Positions 42,286 through 50,240 of a stretch of 64,000 nucleotides of DNA are shown here, one piece after another. Source of the DNA: UBA4720 sp038227135 (GTDB taxonomy: Bacteria; Gemmatimonadota; Gemmatimonadetes; Gemmatimonadales; Gemmatimonadaceae); assembly GCA_038227135.1 (NCBI GenBank), contig JBBRQC010000002.1, forward strand, positions 1 through 64,000, written 5' to 3'. The position numbers and the translations under genes are program-made. The notes below the pieces were generated by a model. That model had not been told where the DNA came from and searched no databases. It was given only the letters and a program-made list of their open reading frames with translations. The first letter of the stretch is position 1, and every line of letters starts with the position of its first letter.

Positions 42286-42682
42286 CGGCTGCGTCCGCCT
42301 TGGCGGTCAGCCCGATCGCGATCATCGCAATCGCCAGGACCGCGTGCAGTCCGATATCCGCGCCACCGAGCGGCACCAGCCCGAACCCGGTCGGAGATAG
42401 AAAAGCAAAGACTGTGAGAACTGCGTAGATCACGCCCGAAGTCGTGAAGTACGATTTCGACCCGCCCCAGCTGCGTGATGCGGCCAGGCCCCAGACTCCG
42501 AACAGCAGGTGCACGATGTTATGGAGCAGGTTTATCGGGAAGATCCCGAGCGCCTTCGCGGCGGTAGCGGGGTCGGTCGGCTGCATCGACATGCCGCCGT
42601 TCGGCGCAATGAAGCCGACTATCGCGACGATGATGAAGACGACCCCGAAAACCGCCGCCAGCTTTTGAATCGTGGTATTCAT
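42275..42682 (-). CDS. DUF4383-type membrane protein
   Basis: 135 residues from the ATG at 42680-42682, behind AAGGAG. Four transmembrane helices and the DUF4383-like pattern 'NLLHNIVHLLFGVWGLAASR' and 'GLVPLGGADIGLHAVLAIAM' are visible. The function is unknown; the family is common in aerobic bacteria and sometimes linked to stress. It follows the magnesium transporter gene on the same strand by 35 bp. Confidence 0.8.
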   Translation of the reverse strand: MNTTIQKLAAVFGVVFIIVAIVGFIAPNGGMSMQPTDPATAAKALGIFPINLLHNIVHLLFGVWGLAASRSWGGSKSYFTTSGVIYAVLTVFAFLSPTGFGLVPLGGADIGLHAVLAIAMIAIGLTAKADAAVTV

Positions 42683-42717
42683 ACGTGCATCTCCTTGTGA
42701 GGGACGAGATCCAACGA

Positions 42718-44148
42718 CTACAAGAGTGTGCCGCGAAGTATGAGAAGCGCAACGTAGAAATAGATCGACAGGCCGGTGACATCGACGAGCGTCGCGACGA
42801 ATGGGGCCGAGGCGCTCGCGGGATCGAAGCCGAGCCGCTGCAGAACGAATGGAAGCATGGAGCCAGCGATCGAGCCGAACGTGACGACGCCAGTCAGCGC
42901 GACTCCGATAGTGAGCGCGAGCAGGTTGGGGTGCGGATAATTGCCGATGCCGAGATGCTGCCAGAGCAGGATGCGACCGATCCCCATCACGCCCAGTATC
43001 GCACCGAGCATGAGTCCTGATGGCAACTCCCGAAGCGCGACGCGCCACCAGTCTCGCAGCCGAATCTCCCCCAGAGCGAGGGCGCGGATGATGAGCGATG
43101 TGGCCTGCGAGCCGGAGTTTCCGCCGGAGCTGATGATGAGTGGAATGAAGAGCGCGAGCACTACTGCCTTGGCGAGCTCGTCCTGAAAGTGGCCCATCGC
43201 CGTGGTGGTCAGCATTTCGCTCAGAAAAAGCGCGGCCAGCCACGGCGCGCGTTTCTTGATCATCGCGAAGAACCCGATCTGGGTGTAAGGCTCGTCCAGT
43301 GCCTCCATTCCGCCGAAGCGCTGCACGTCTTCGGTGTGCTCCTCCACCAATGCGTCGATGACGTCGTCGACTGTTACGACTCCCTGAATCACGCCGTTGT
43401 CGTCGACGACGGGCACCGCAACCAGGTCGTACTCGCGCGTCAACCGAGCGACTTCTTCTCGGTCCGCGGTCAGCGGGACAGTCTGAACTTCCTCCCAGGC
43501 GATGTCCGAAACCTTCCCGCCCTCAGGCGCCGCGAGCAACTCGCGGAGCGACATCACGCCCTGGACACGGCCGCCTGAATCTGTGGTGTAAATCGTATTC
43601 ATCGCTTCGCGGCGCTCTGATCGGGCAATGCGACGGACCGCGGCGAGTGCTTCGTCGACCGGTGTGTCCTCGGAGACGGAGACGAACTCGGTCGTCATCA
43701 AGCCGCCCGCGGTGTCCGGCTCGTAGGCGAGCAGCTTCTCCGTCTCGGCGCGCTCAGCAGTCGGGATCTCGGAGAGAATCTCTTCCGCGCTCTCGGCCTC
43801 CAGGTCTTCCAGGGCGTCGGCGCGGTCGTCCGGAGTCATCTCCGTGACGAGCTCGGCGGCCTGACGCGCGCTCATTGTCTCGAGAACCTCGGTGCGGAGA
43901 TCCTCGTTCAGGTACTCGAGCACGTCTGCGGCGCGCTCGACCGGCAGTGCTGACAGGAACGGCGCCACCATCTCGCGGGGGAGCCCCTCCGCTACGTTGG
44001 CGAGATCCGCCGGGTGAAGCTCTTCGGTCTCAACGGGAATTGCTTCGGGACTCTCCTCGAGCATCACGAGGATGTCGGGCCCCATGAGGGCGGCTATGGA
44101 CGACTCTTCTTTCTCCTCTACGCGCTTGTTGTGCGGAGGAGTCTTCAC
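42718..44148 (-). CDS. mgtE: Magnesium transporter MgtE
   Basis: 476 residues. The cytoplasmic N domain is made of MgtE superhelical repeats ('EELHPADLANVAEGLP', 'LEAESAEEILSEIP'), then two CBS domains ('TTEFVSVSEDTPVDEALAAV', 'LVAVPVVDDNGVIQGVVTV'), a connecting helix and five membrane helices. The pore motif 'SSGGNSGSQATSLIIRALALGE' is represented by its core GGNSGSQ. MgtE is a Mg2+-gated channel. Its start overlaps the HMA gene by 4 bp, an unusual partnership. Confidence 0.95.
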   Translation of the reverse strand: MKTPPHNKRVEEKEESSIAALMGPDILVMLEESPEAIPVETEELHPADLANVAEGLPREMVAPFLSALPVERAADVLEYLNEDLRTEVLETMSARQAAELVTEMTPDDRADALEDLEAESAEEILSEIPTAERAETEKLLAYEPDTAGGLMTTEFVSVSEDTPVDEALAAVRRIARSERREAMNTIYTTDSGGRVQGVMSLRELLAAPEGGKVSDIAWEEVQTVPLTADREEVARLTREYDLVAVPVVDDNGVIQGVVTVDDVIDALVEEHTEDVQRFGGMEALDEPYTQIGFFAMIKKRAPWLAALFLSEMLTTTAMGHFQDELAKAVVLALFIPLIISSGGNSGSQATSLIIRALALGEIRLRDWWRVALRELPSGLMLGAILGVMGIGRILLWQHLGIGNYPHPNLLALTIGVALTGVVTFGSIAGSMLPFVLQRLGFDPASASAPFVATLVDVTGLSIYFYVALLILRGTLL

Positions 44149-44375
44149 GCCAGGGGAAGATTGCGGCGATTTTCTTTCGTTTCGTCGACCGTGTATCCCG
44201 CCACGGCTATCGCGTCCCGAATCTGTTCGGGCGTTACGGTGCCGTCGTGCTCGATTACCGCCTGACCAATGGTGACATCAGCACGATGTATCCCGGGCAC
44301 GCCCGCGAGTGAGGTGAATACCGCGCGAACGCAGTGCGCGCAGGTCATGCCCAAGACTGAGACGGTTGTGGTCAT
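44145..44375 (-). CDS. Heavy-metal-associated (HMA) domain protein, CopZ-like
   Basis: 76 residues, a single HMA domain. The metal-binding loop 'GMTCAHC' and the ferredoxin-like 'IHRADVTIGQAVIEHDG' fit copper chaperones. CopZ-like proteins carry Cu(I) to P-type ATPases, but no copper ATPase or regulator is nearby. The gene precedes mgtE and overlaps it (ATGA), so the two are co-translated. The short tail 'DETKENRRNLPLA' is extra. Confidence 0.9.
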   Translation of the reverse strand: MTTTVSVLGMTCAHCVRAVFTSLAGVPGIHRADVTIGQAVIEHDGTVTPEQIRDAIAVAGYTVDETKENRRNLPLA

Positions 44376-44430
44376 CGGGCATAATATAGGGCGCCCGGCG
44401 TCCAGATTGGGCCGTATTTATACCGCGGAA

Positions 44431-45666
44431 CTAATCGAGTCTGTTCGCCGGTCTCGGCACCGGGGGCACCTTTTTCCGTGAGACGAGCTTCTTCTCGAAA
44501 GCAGGAATGAACTTGTCGTACCTCGTCCCCGGCTCCCACAGAATCCAGCCGTCGTAGCCCGAGTCGTAGACCGCGCGCTTCTGTTCCTCGATCTCGTGCG
44601 GACCGTACTTCGGCATGCCGATACTGAACGCCTGGAGCCACGGTCGGACGTGCTCGCCTTTGATCCCGAGCTTCTCGTCGCGCTCGCGGGCGCGCGAAAT
44701 CGCGATGTGAATCACGTCGTACGGAGCCGCATTCGGGTGCGGCAGCTGGAACGACCCGGGCGGATAGTGCGACGGATAAACCATCGGCAGCACCGCGTCC
44801 ACGGATTGGGAGATCGGCTCCCATTTCTGTCCGACTTCCAGCGCGCCGCCGACGGTGGTGACGAGTCCGAAGATGTCGGCCGTCGTTCTCACGCCCTGCT
44901 GGGCGAAGCGCGCGCGCGCGGTGCTGAGAAATTCAGCAAGCACCTGCGGCTTGGTGCGACCTCTCTGCTCGGGGAATACCTGCGGCGGCAGACTCTTGTA
45001 CGGCTCGGGAAACCGGATGTAATCGAACTGGATTTCGCCGAATCCCATCTTTATGGCTTCATCGGCGACGCGGAAGTTGTATTCCCAGATCGCATTCGCG
45101 TACGGATTCACCCACGTCTGTCCCTTCTTGTCGTGCCAGGGCGTTCCGTCGGCCTTCCTGATCGTGTGGTCGGGATTGTTGCGCGCGGTGACCGAGTCCT
45201 TGAAGACGACGATGCGAGCAATTGGCAGAATTCCGTGGGCCCGCATCGTGTCGACGACCTCGCCGAGATGAGTGGCCTTGCTCTGCGTACCGGCGTTCTT
45301 CTTGAGCAGCGGATCGGTTGGATTGAAGTTGAGACCGAACTCATCCTTCACGTCGATGACGAACGCATTGATTTCGGTTGTATCAGCAATCGCCAGGAGC
45401 TTCTTCATGCGCCGCGCGTTGGCAGCGAAGCGGTAGACGTACAAGCCGCGCACGGGAAGCGTGCCTTTGATGAGCGAATCCAGCACCGGCGGAGTCGGGT
45501 GCGCCGACGCGGGCATCCGTGCGCGGACTACGGTATCTGTGTCGGCGTGGGCAGCAGGAGATGCGACCGTTTTAGCGGGCGTCTTCGCTGACGCATCGTA
45601 TGCGCCGTAGCAGGCTATCGCTGCTGCCGCCGCGAACGCGGTGGTAGTGAGCTTGTTCAGGGACAT
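44431..45666 (-). CDS. Putative glycoside hydrolase, DUF4015-like, secreted
   Basis: 411 residues from the ATG at 45664-45666. A signal peptide 'TTTAFAAAAAIACYGAYDAS' (1-25) precedes a Thr/Ala-rich linker and a TIM-barrel: 'GLYVYRFAANARRMKKLLAI', 'INAFVIDVKDEFGL', 'FGEIQFDYIRFPE' and 'VDAVLPMVYPSHYPPG'. The acids in 'IDVKDE' and 'FDYIRFPE' are in positions used by GH13/GH-clan enzymes. DUF4015 proteins are predicted glycosidases with unknown substrate. It is probably periplasmic or at the outer surface. Confidence 0.82.
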   Translation of the reverse strand: MSLNKLTTTAFAAAAAIACYGAYDASAKTPAKTVASPAAHADTDTVVRARMPASAHPTPPVLDSLIKGTLPVRGLYVYRFAANARRMKKLLAIADTTEINAFVIDVKDEFGLNFNPTDPLLKKNAGTQSKATHLGEVVDTMRAHGILPIARIVVFKDSVTARNNPDHTIRKADGTPWHDKKGQTWVNPYANAIWEYNFRVADEAIKMGFGEIQFDYIRFPEPYKSLPPQVFPEQRGRTKPQVLAEFLSTARARFAQQGVRTTADIFGLVTTVGGALEVGQKWEPISQSVDAVLPMVYPSHYPPGSFQLPHPNAAPYDVIHIAISRARERDEKLGIKGEHVRPWLQAFSIGMPKYGPHEIEEQKRAVYDSGYDGWILWEPGTRYDKFIPAFEKKLVSRKKVPPVPRPANRLD

Positions 45667-45749
45667 TCTGTTGTTGGGTGGACGGGGACACCAGAATCTA
45701 ACAGTTCCAGCGAGAAACGATGTATCTGAATCCGGTATATTTCGCTGCG

Positions 45750-46661
45750 ATGCGATACCCCAAGCTGCTTCTTCTGGTCCCGTTGTCTTTCCCTGCCTTT
45801 CTTGGGGGGTGCACTCTACCGCCACCGCCGCCGCCCGAAGCCGAGTTCCTCGTTTCAGCCGGGGATCAGACGTACTGGGTGCGCAGCGACAATTCGGGGC
45901 TGCGCATCAGAGGATCGCCGCTGATTCTCGCGCGCACCGGAGGGCGCTATTACGAGATCTTCGTCAGCGAGATCGACCGGTCATTCCCGAAAGCGTTGTT
46001 CAGCGGCGAGCGTGTTTTCCGCCGCGAGCTGGCTACGGGAGACTCCGCGGTGATTTACGACGATACGACGATAGTCCAGATGTCGGATGCCTACCATCAA
46101 CAGCATCCGCGCGCCCCGCTGCTGCGACCCGATGACGATCCCGACGACGACGTCGACGTCAGCGCCGTCGGAGAGACGGACGTGCTCAACGTGCTCGGCC
46201 CGTATGTCGCTCTCGAGCACCGCGTGTCGATCGAGCGCGCCGACGACACCGGTGACGACGACACCACCCGGGCAGTGATCGATCTTCGCAACGGCAAGGC
46301 CGTCGCCTTCGACCGAATGCTCCGGGACACGACGGTCCAGGAAGCCGTGGGTGAGGGCGGTCTCGTCAACCGCAGATGGAGGCACGACGGGTACGACGTC
46401 GTCTCGCACTACGATTCCGCGCACAAGGCCAATACACTGGCGCTGCGGGACCATCGCGGACGCGAATGGAGGCTTGGCCTCATCGGATCGACGTACGTGC
46501 AGATATTCTGGCTCGACCGGCCCAAAGTCGATTCCCAGACGAGACACGCGCTGTCGCGGGCGTTCAACGACGCCACGACGTATGGCGAAAGAATCCAGCA
46601 GGTGTCGCACAAGCAGCGGGCGAAACCCTTGAAACGAGTAACCTCGGGACGGCAGACGTGA
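45750..46661 (+). CDS. Hypothetical lipoprotein
   Basis: 303 residues from the ATG at 45750 (an in-frame ATG at 45720 adds ten residues before the signal). The signal ends with a lipobox 'FLGGC' and then a proline run, indicating lipid modification. The mature part is acidic ('RPDDDPDDDVDVS', 'ERADDTGDDDTT') with short beta-strand-like segments. I do not recognise a family. It may bind cations through the Asp-rich loops. The stop overlaps the thioesterase start (GTGA). Confidence 0.7.
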   Translation: MRYPKLLLLVPLSFPAFLGGCTLPPPPPPEAEFLVSAGDQTYWVRSDNSGLRIRGSPLILARTGGRYYEIFVSEIDRSFPKALFSGERVFRRELATGDSAVIYDDTTIVQMSDAYHQQHPRAPLLRPDDDPDDDVDVSAVGETDVLNVLGPYVALEHRVSIERADDTGDDDTTRAVIDLRNGKAVAFDRMLRDTTVQEAVGEGGLVNRRWRHDGYDVVSHYDSAHKANTLALRDHRGREWRLGLIGSTYVQIFWLDRPKVDSQTRHALSRAFNDATTYGERIQQVSHKQRAKPLKRVTSGRQT

Positions 46662-47242
46662 GTCGCTCCAAATCGGCACGGGCGGGGAAGGGGACCAACT
46701 CATCCGGCGAGCCGGGCTCTGCCTCGAAGGCTCCGCCCCAAGACCACCGTGGTGCGGAGCGGCCCGTGCGCGAGACGCAGCATGAGACCGCGCAGCTCAT
46801 GATGCCCCAGCACGCGAACGTGCTCGGCCACGTATTCGGCGGTGTGGTGCTGTCGATGATGGATACCACGGCGGCGGTGTCGGCAATCAGACACGCGCGA
46901 CTCGCGTGTGTGACGGTATCCGTGGATCGCGTCGATTTCCGCGAGCCCATTCACGTCGGCGATCTCGTGATCATGAAATCGAGCGTGAATTACGTGGGCC
47001 GCACGTCGATGGAGATCGGAGTGCGCGTGGAGACCGAGAATCTGCTGACTGGCCTGCGGCGCCACACCAACTCGTGCTACCTGACCTTCGTCGCCGTGGA
47101 TCGAAACGGAAGGCCGGTCCCGGTACCGCCGCTCAAGCCGGAGACACCGGAAGAGATTCGCCGCTACGAAGCCGCTCGCGAGAGGCGAGCAAGCAGGCTG
47201 AGGGAGCGGATGTCGGAGGAAGCTCTGCTCAAGAAGCCGTAG
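46658..47242 (+). CDS. Acyl-CoA thioesterase, hotdog fold (YciA/BACH type)
   Basis: 194 residues from the GTG at 46658. The hotdog core has 'MMPQHANVLGHVFGGVVLSMMD', where the Asn and following Asp are the catalytic and helix-cap residues of this class, then 'VTVSVDRVDFREPIHVGD' and 'GRTSMEIGVRVETE'. Thioesterases of this type hydrolyse acyl-CoA. The ~40-residue N-terminus is Ser/Gly/Lys-rich and disordered, so the real start could be later. Confidence 0.9.
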   Translation: MSRSKSARAGKGTNSSGEPGSASKAPPQDHRGAERPVRETQHETAQLMMPQHANVLGHVFGGVVLSMMDTTAAVSAIRHARLACVTVSVDRVDFREPIHVGDLVIMKSSVNYVGRTSMEIGVRVETENLLTGLRRHTNSCYLTFVAVDRNGRPVPVPPLKPETPEEIRRYEAARERRASRLRERMSEEALLKKP

Positions 47243-47291
47243 CGCGTTGAAAGCCGCGGGCGAGTTTTCGATGCGCCCATACGCGTCGCGA

Positions 47292-47585
47292 TTACGAGGC
47301 GCGGTCGATCAGCGGTCTTGGGTTCGAGATCGGCATCGAGCGGCGGAATAAGAGGCTTAGCTTCTCGTCGGTCAGCGCCTGCATCACCTTTTCCGGGGCC
47401 ACCCGTGAAGTAACGCTGCGCGATTCCGGGCCGGTCCAGATGTCCCAGGCGTAGCGATCGAGCCGAGCGGTCTTGCCGCCCGGGTGATGGAAGACGATCA
47501 TCGCGTTGCTGGCGCCAGGAACCTGCACCTCGACGCCCCAATTCGTGCTGTCGGGTCCGCGGAACGCCCTCATCTTTCTGGCCAT
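47292..47585 (-). CDS. Hypothetical protein (97 aa)
   Basis: A soluble 97-residue protein with no recognised family. Notable segments are 'NWGVEVQVPGASNAMIVFHH' and 'SRVAPEKVMQALTDEKLSLLF', which suggest a small alpha/beta domain. It lies 7 bp after the DUF2203 gene on the same strand, so it is likely co-transcribed with it. Confidence 0.55.
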   Translation of the reverse strand: MARKMRAFRGPDSTNWGVEVQVPGASNAMIVFHHPGGKTARLDRYAWDIWTGPESRSVTSRVAPEKVMQALTDEKLSLLFRRSMPISNPRPLIDRAS

Positions 47586-47592
47586 GTCTTCC

Positions 47593-48003
47593 TTAGTGAG
47601 TTGTCAGCGCGAGAGGTTGCAGGCGTTGCCGGCCGACGAATCCCGCGTCGATCTCGTGCCAATACAGAACACCGGGCTCGCCCAGCTTCCAGCAGTAGAA
47701 GACATCGCGTCCGTCGATTTGTCCGCGGAAATCGACGAGTCCGGTCCCCATCCCCTTGCAGACGACGCCGAGGTTGTTGAGCTCGGCAATATAACCTTCG
47801 ATGTCGATGGCAAGGCGCTGCGCCTCCGCCTGGAGCAGCTCGGCGATGGCGTCCGGACGATCCGGGGTGGAGCCGACGGTCGCCAACTCGAACTCGCGGA
47901 CTTTGTCTTCCCACATTCTATGTCCGCGCACGAGATCTTCCACGATCCTGCTCACGAGGGGCAGCGTGCGATTCGCTTCTTCGACCGTGAAGATCTTTTC
48001 CAT
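47593..48003 (-). CDS. DUF2203 family protein
   Basis: 136 residues. The N-terminus 'KIFTVEEANRTLPLVSRIVED' and the C-terminal 'GREVFYCWKLGEP'-type stretch (here 'GRDVFYCWKLGEPGVLYWHE') identify DUF2203, a helical family of unknown function. It has a paired helical hairpin at 50-90. It sits downstream of the rnz gene, separated by a hairpin. Confidence 0.88.
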   Translation of the reverse strand: MEKIFTVEEANRTLPLVSRIVEDLVRGHRMWEDKVREFELATVGSTPDRPDAIAELLQAEAQRLAIDIEGYIAELNNLGVVCKGMGTGLVDFRGQIDGRDVFYCWKLGEPGVLYWHEIDAGFVGRQRLQPLALTTH

Positions 48004-48030
48004 GCCTTCTACTTTGCCTGGTTGAGTGGC

Positions 48031-48057
48031 ATCGGGTCAAGTGGCGCTTGACCCGAT
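48031..48057. terminator. Hairpin between rnz and the DUF2203 gene
   Basis: Perfect 11-bp arms ATCGGGTCAAG (48031-48041) and CTTGACCCGAT (48047-48057) around a 5-base loop. There is no strong T run on the minus strand, so termination of rnz may be partial. Confidence 0.5.
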
Positions 48058-48081
48058 TTCTCTTCGGTTCGTCGAAGGATT

Positions 48082-49014
48082 CTACGGCTGCGCGCCGGAC
48101 TCGAAGGGGATGTCGATCTCCATGCCGTCGCGGGCCATGATCGTGGCAGGGAAGACCGCGCGTGCCTCCCGCTCCAGATCGGAGGTGTCGCGTGAGTAGC
48201 GAGCTGAGACGTGGGTAAGCACCAGCTTCTTCACCCCGGCCTTGGCCGCGACCTCGGCCGCTTCACGCGCGGTCGAGTGCCCGGTCTCGATCGCCCGCGG
48301 TGCCTCTTCCTCGGCGAACGTCGCCTCGTGGATGAGAATGTCCGCGCCAGTGGCGGCGGCAATAGTTCCTTCGGACGGGCGGGAATCGCCGGTGAGAACC
48401 ACACGTCGTCCCGGCCTCGTCGGTCCTACCAGCTCCGAGGGCTGCACAATCCTGCCATCCGGAAGGGTCACCGCCTCGCCCTTGTGGATTTTTCCCCACA
48501 ACGGTCCTTCTGGTATTCCCATCTCGCGCGCTTTGTCGGGATTGAATCTCCCCAGTCTCGTTTCCTCGGCGATGTGAAACCCCATCGCGCTCCTGTCGCC
48601 GTGCTCGACGAGAAACGGAATCACCGAGTATCCATTTCTCTTGAGCGGCACATCGGGGCTGATCTCGATGATCTTGATCTCGAAATGCTGTTTCTCGCTG
48701 CCCAATGTGATGGCGCGCCACAGAAGCTTCTCGCAGCCGACGGGTCCGTAGACATTCATCGGCTCGGTTCGACCCTGGAGCGCGAGCGTCCGCAGCAGGC
48801 CGGTTAGGCCCAGCATGTGGTCGGCGTGCATGTGGGTGAAGAAGATGTCGGACAGCGCGAAGGTGATCCCGTAGCGCATCATCTGCCGCTGGGTCCCCTC
48901 GCCGCAATCGAACATCAACGTCTCACCTTCGCGGATCAGCGCGAGGGAAGAGACGTTGCGCTCGACCGTTGGCCGCGACGCGGATGTTCCGAGAAAGCGA
49001 ATGGAGAGCGACAT
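48082..49014 (-). CDS. rnz: Ribonuclease Z (tRNA 3' endonuclease)
   Basis: 310 residues from the ATG at 49012-49014; the frame continues upstream without homology. The short-form metallo-beta-lactamase RNase Z is clear: 'IRFLGTSASRPTVERNVSS', 'FDCGEGTQRQMM', the zinc motif 'THMHADHMLGL', 'VVLTGDSRPSEG', 'HEATF' and 'LVLTHVSARY' (key residues of the second metal site). It trims tRNA 3' ends before CCA addition. This fits the neighbouring tRNA gene, which does not encode CCA. Confidence 0.95.
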   Translation of the reverse strand: MSLSIRFLGTSASRPTVERNVSSLALIREGETLMFDCGEGTQRQMMRYGITFALSDIFFTHMHADHMLGLTGLLRTLALQGRTEPMNVYGPVGCEKLLWRAITLGSEKQHFEIKIIEISPDVPLKRNGYSVIPFLVEHGDRSAMGFHIAEETRLGRFNPDKAREMGIPEGPLWGKIHKGEAVTLPDGRIVQPSELVGPTRPGRRVVLTGDSRPSEGTIAAATGADILIHEATFAEEEAPRAIETGHSTAREAAEVAAKAGVKKLVLTHVSARYSRDTSDLEREARAVFPATIMARDGMEIDIPFESGAQP

Positions 49015-49339
49015 ACCGGCGGGGAATATATGGTAGGCTGATCGTGAAACCTTGGCATCCACGTAACTGAGCAGGGAGCTCCTAGTTACTCTGTAGGCAG
49101 TTCGGCGGGGGTTTGTTACCAGACGCCCAGCCAATCGTCCTATCCCCGTATGCCCACCATATATCCTGTGGTTGGACATAGAGTTACAGGCCTGAGACAC
49201 CAGTTGGGTCTTGACTTCAGGCGCGGATCCGCTACGTTACGATAAGAGCGGCCCCGCGTTGTTCCGCGGGGCTTTTGCTTTGATCCGGTGCGACGGGTCA
49301 GCTCGGCCTGGTTCGAGGACAGTCCGTCGCGGTAATCGC
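49015..49339. other. Intergenic region between rnz and tRNA-Ala
   Basis: 325 bp without a convincing gene. It holds TTGACT at 49211-49216 with TACGTT-like -10 sequences about 16 bp on, and the hairpin at 49251-49276, just before the tRNA. The stretch 49015-49200 shows no clear feature apart from AT-rich CCATATATCC at 49147-49156. Confidence 0.5.
49251..49276 (+). terminator. Hairpin with T run upstream of tRNA-Ala
   Basis: Perfect arms GCCCCGCG (49251-49258) and CGCGGGGC (49265-49272), then TTTT. It is terminator-like but sits between the likely promoter (TTGACT at 49211) and the tRNA start. It could be an attenuator or the end of a very short RNA. Confidence 0.6.
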
Positions 49340-49412
49340 GGGGCTGTAGCTCAGCTGGGAGAGCGCTGCAATCGCACTGCAGAGGTCAGGGGTTCGATCC
49401 CCCTCAGCTCCA
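49340..49412 (+). tRNA. tRNA-Ala (anticodon CGC)
   Basis: A full 73-base cloverleaf. The acceptor stem GGGGCTG/CAGCTCC includes the G3-U70 pair that marks alanine tRNAs. The D arm GCTC/GAGC, anticodon stem CTGCA/TGCAG with loop ATCGCAC (anticodon CGC) and T arm AGGGG-TTCGATC-CCCCT are all present. A73 is followed by TTT, so CCA is added after transcription. Confidence 0.97.
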
Positions 49413-49518
49413 TTTGCTTTTTGGAAAATTGATTAGCTGCCCGCCGCCGCTCGGTAGGACGTAGAGTTCCAATGACGGCGCGCGTGGCACGATTGGGCGG
49501 GAAACCGCCAAATAAATT

Positions 49519-49549
49519 CGCCGCAGACTCCATGGAGTTTGCGGCGTTT
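49519..49549 (+). terminator. Terminator downstream of tRNA-Ala
   Basis: Arms CGCCGCA (49519-49525) and TGCGGCG (49540-49546) plus inner ACTCC/GGAGT pairing, followed by TTTC. It ends the tRNA transcript about 107 bp after the gene. Confidence 0.6.
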
Positions 49550-49619
49550 CTGCTTTCCCGTATCTAGCCAGGCGATCCGAGTCCAAGCATCGCTGATTCC
49601 CAACGACAGGCCGGGAGCT

Positions 49620-50033
49620 CTACACCCACCAGGGATCGAAGCAATCGTAGTTGTGCTGTCGGACGATCTTGCCGTCCCTGAACTCCAGCCACAGCGATAG
49701 GTGCGCGCGCATCTCCGAATCGGCTGGCAGGGTATCCACGGGTACGGCGAGATAGCCGCTCCAGTGGACTTCCAGCGCGAGGTTGTCGCCGTCGGCGATC
49801 GAGTTGAGGATGTCGAACTTCTGAGCCCTCAACGTTTTCTTGGCTTTCTTGGCGTCGGCGAGAATCCCGTTCAGGTCGCGGTGGGCTCCAATCGGCTGAA
49901 GGCGGTTCGGAAATTCTTCCTGGACGATGTCCTTAGTGAAGAATTCCGCGAGGGCGCTTCCTTCCGCGCCGTTCTCGATGGCTTCGAGGTATCGGCGCGC
50001 GATTGCGAGATTGTCGGTCGTGGTGATCGTCAT
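49620..50033 (-). CDS. SnoaL-like / NTF2-fold protein
   Basis: 137 residues of the cone-shaped NTF2 fold: 'NLAIARRYLEAIENGAEGSA', 'DIVQEEFPNRLQPIG' and 'MRAHLSLWLEFRDGKIVRQHNYDCFDP'-type C-terminal strand (core 'GKIVRQHNYDCF'). SnoaL-like proteins can be small isomerases or ligand-binding proteins; no partner enzyme is adjacent, so the role is unknown. It is cytoplasmic. The 207 bp between it and the lipoprotein gene (50034-50240) show nothing recognisable. Confidence 0.85.
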   Translation of the reverse strand: MTITTTDNLAIARRYLEAIENGAEGSALAEFFTKDIVQEEFPNRLQPIGAHRDLNGILADAKKAKKTLRAQKFDILNSIADGDNLALEVHWSGYLAVPVDTLPADSEMRAHLSLWLEFRDGKIVRQHNYDCFDPWWV

Positions 50034-50240
50034 GACGTTTATCTCGGAATTTCAGAGTGTCGTATACCGGGCGCTTGTCCGGCCGAGCCGCTAAGGGATT
50101 TCCCTCAAACGCGAATGTACAACCACCGCCCGGCTTTCGCTCAGAAATTTATGGTGGTGTCGCGGCTGGGGCGACACCCTCGAGGACTGGCCCGACTGCG
50201 ATAAGAGCTGTGTAGAAGGCAGCGGTTTCAGGCTGAGAGG

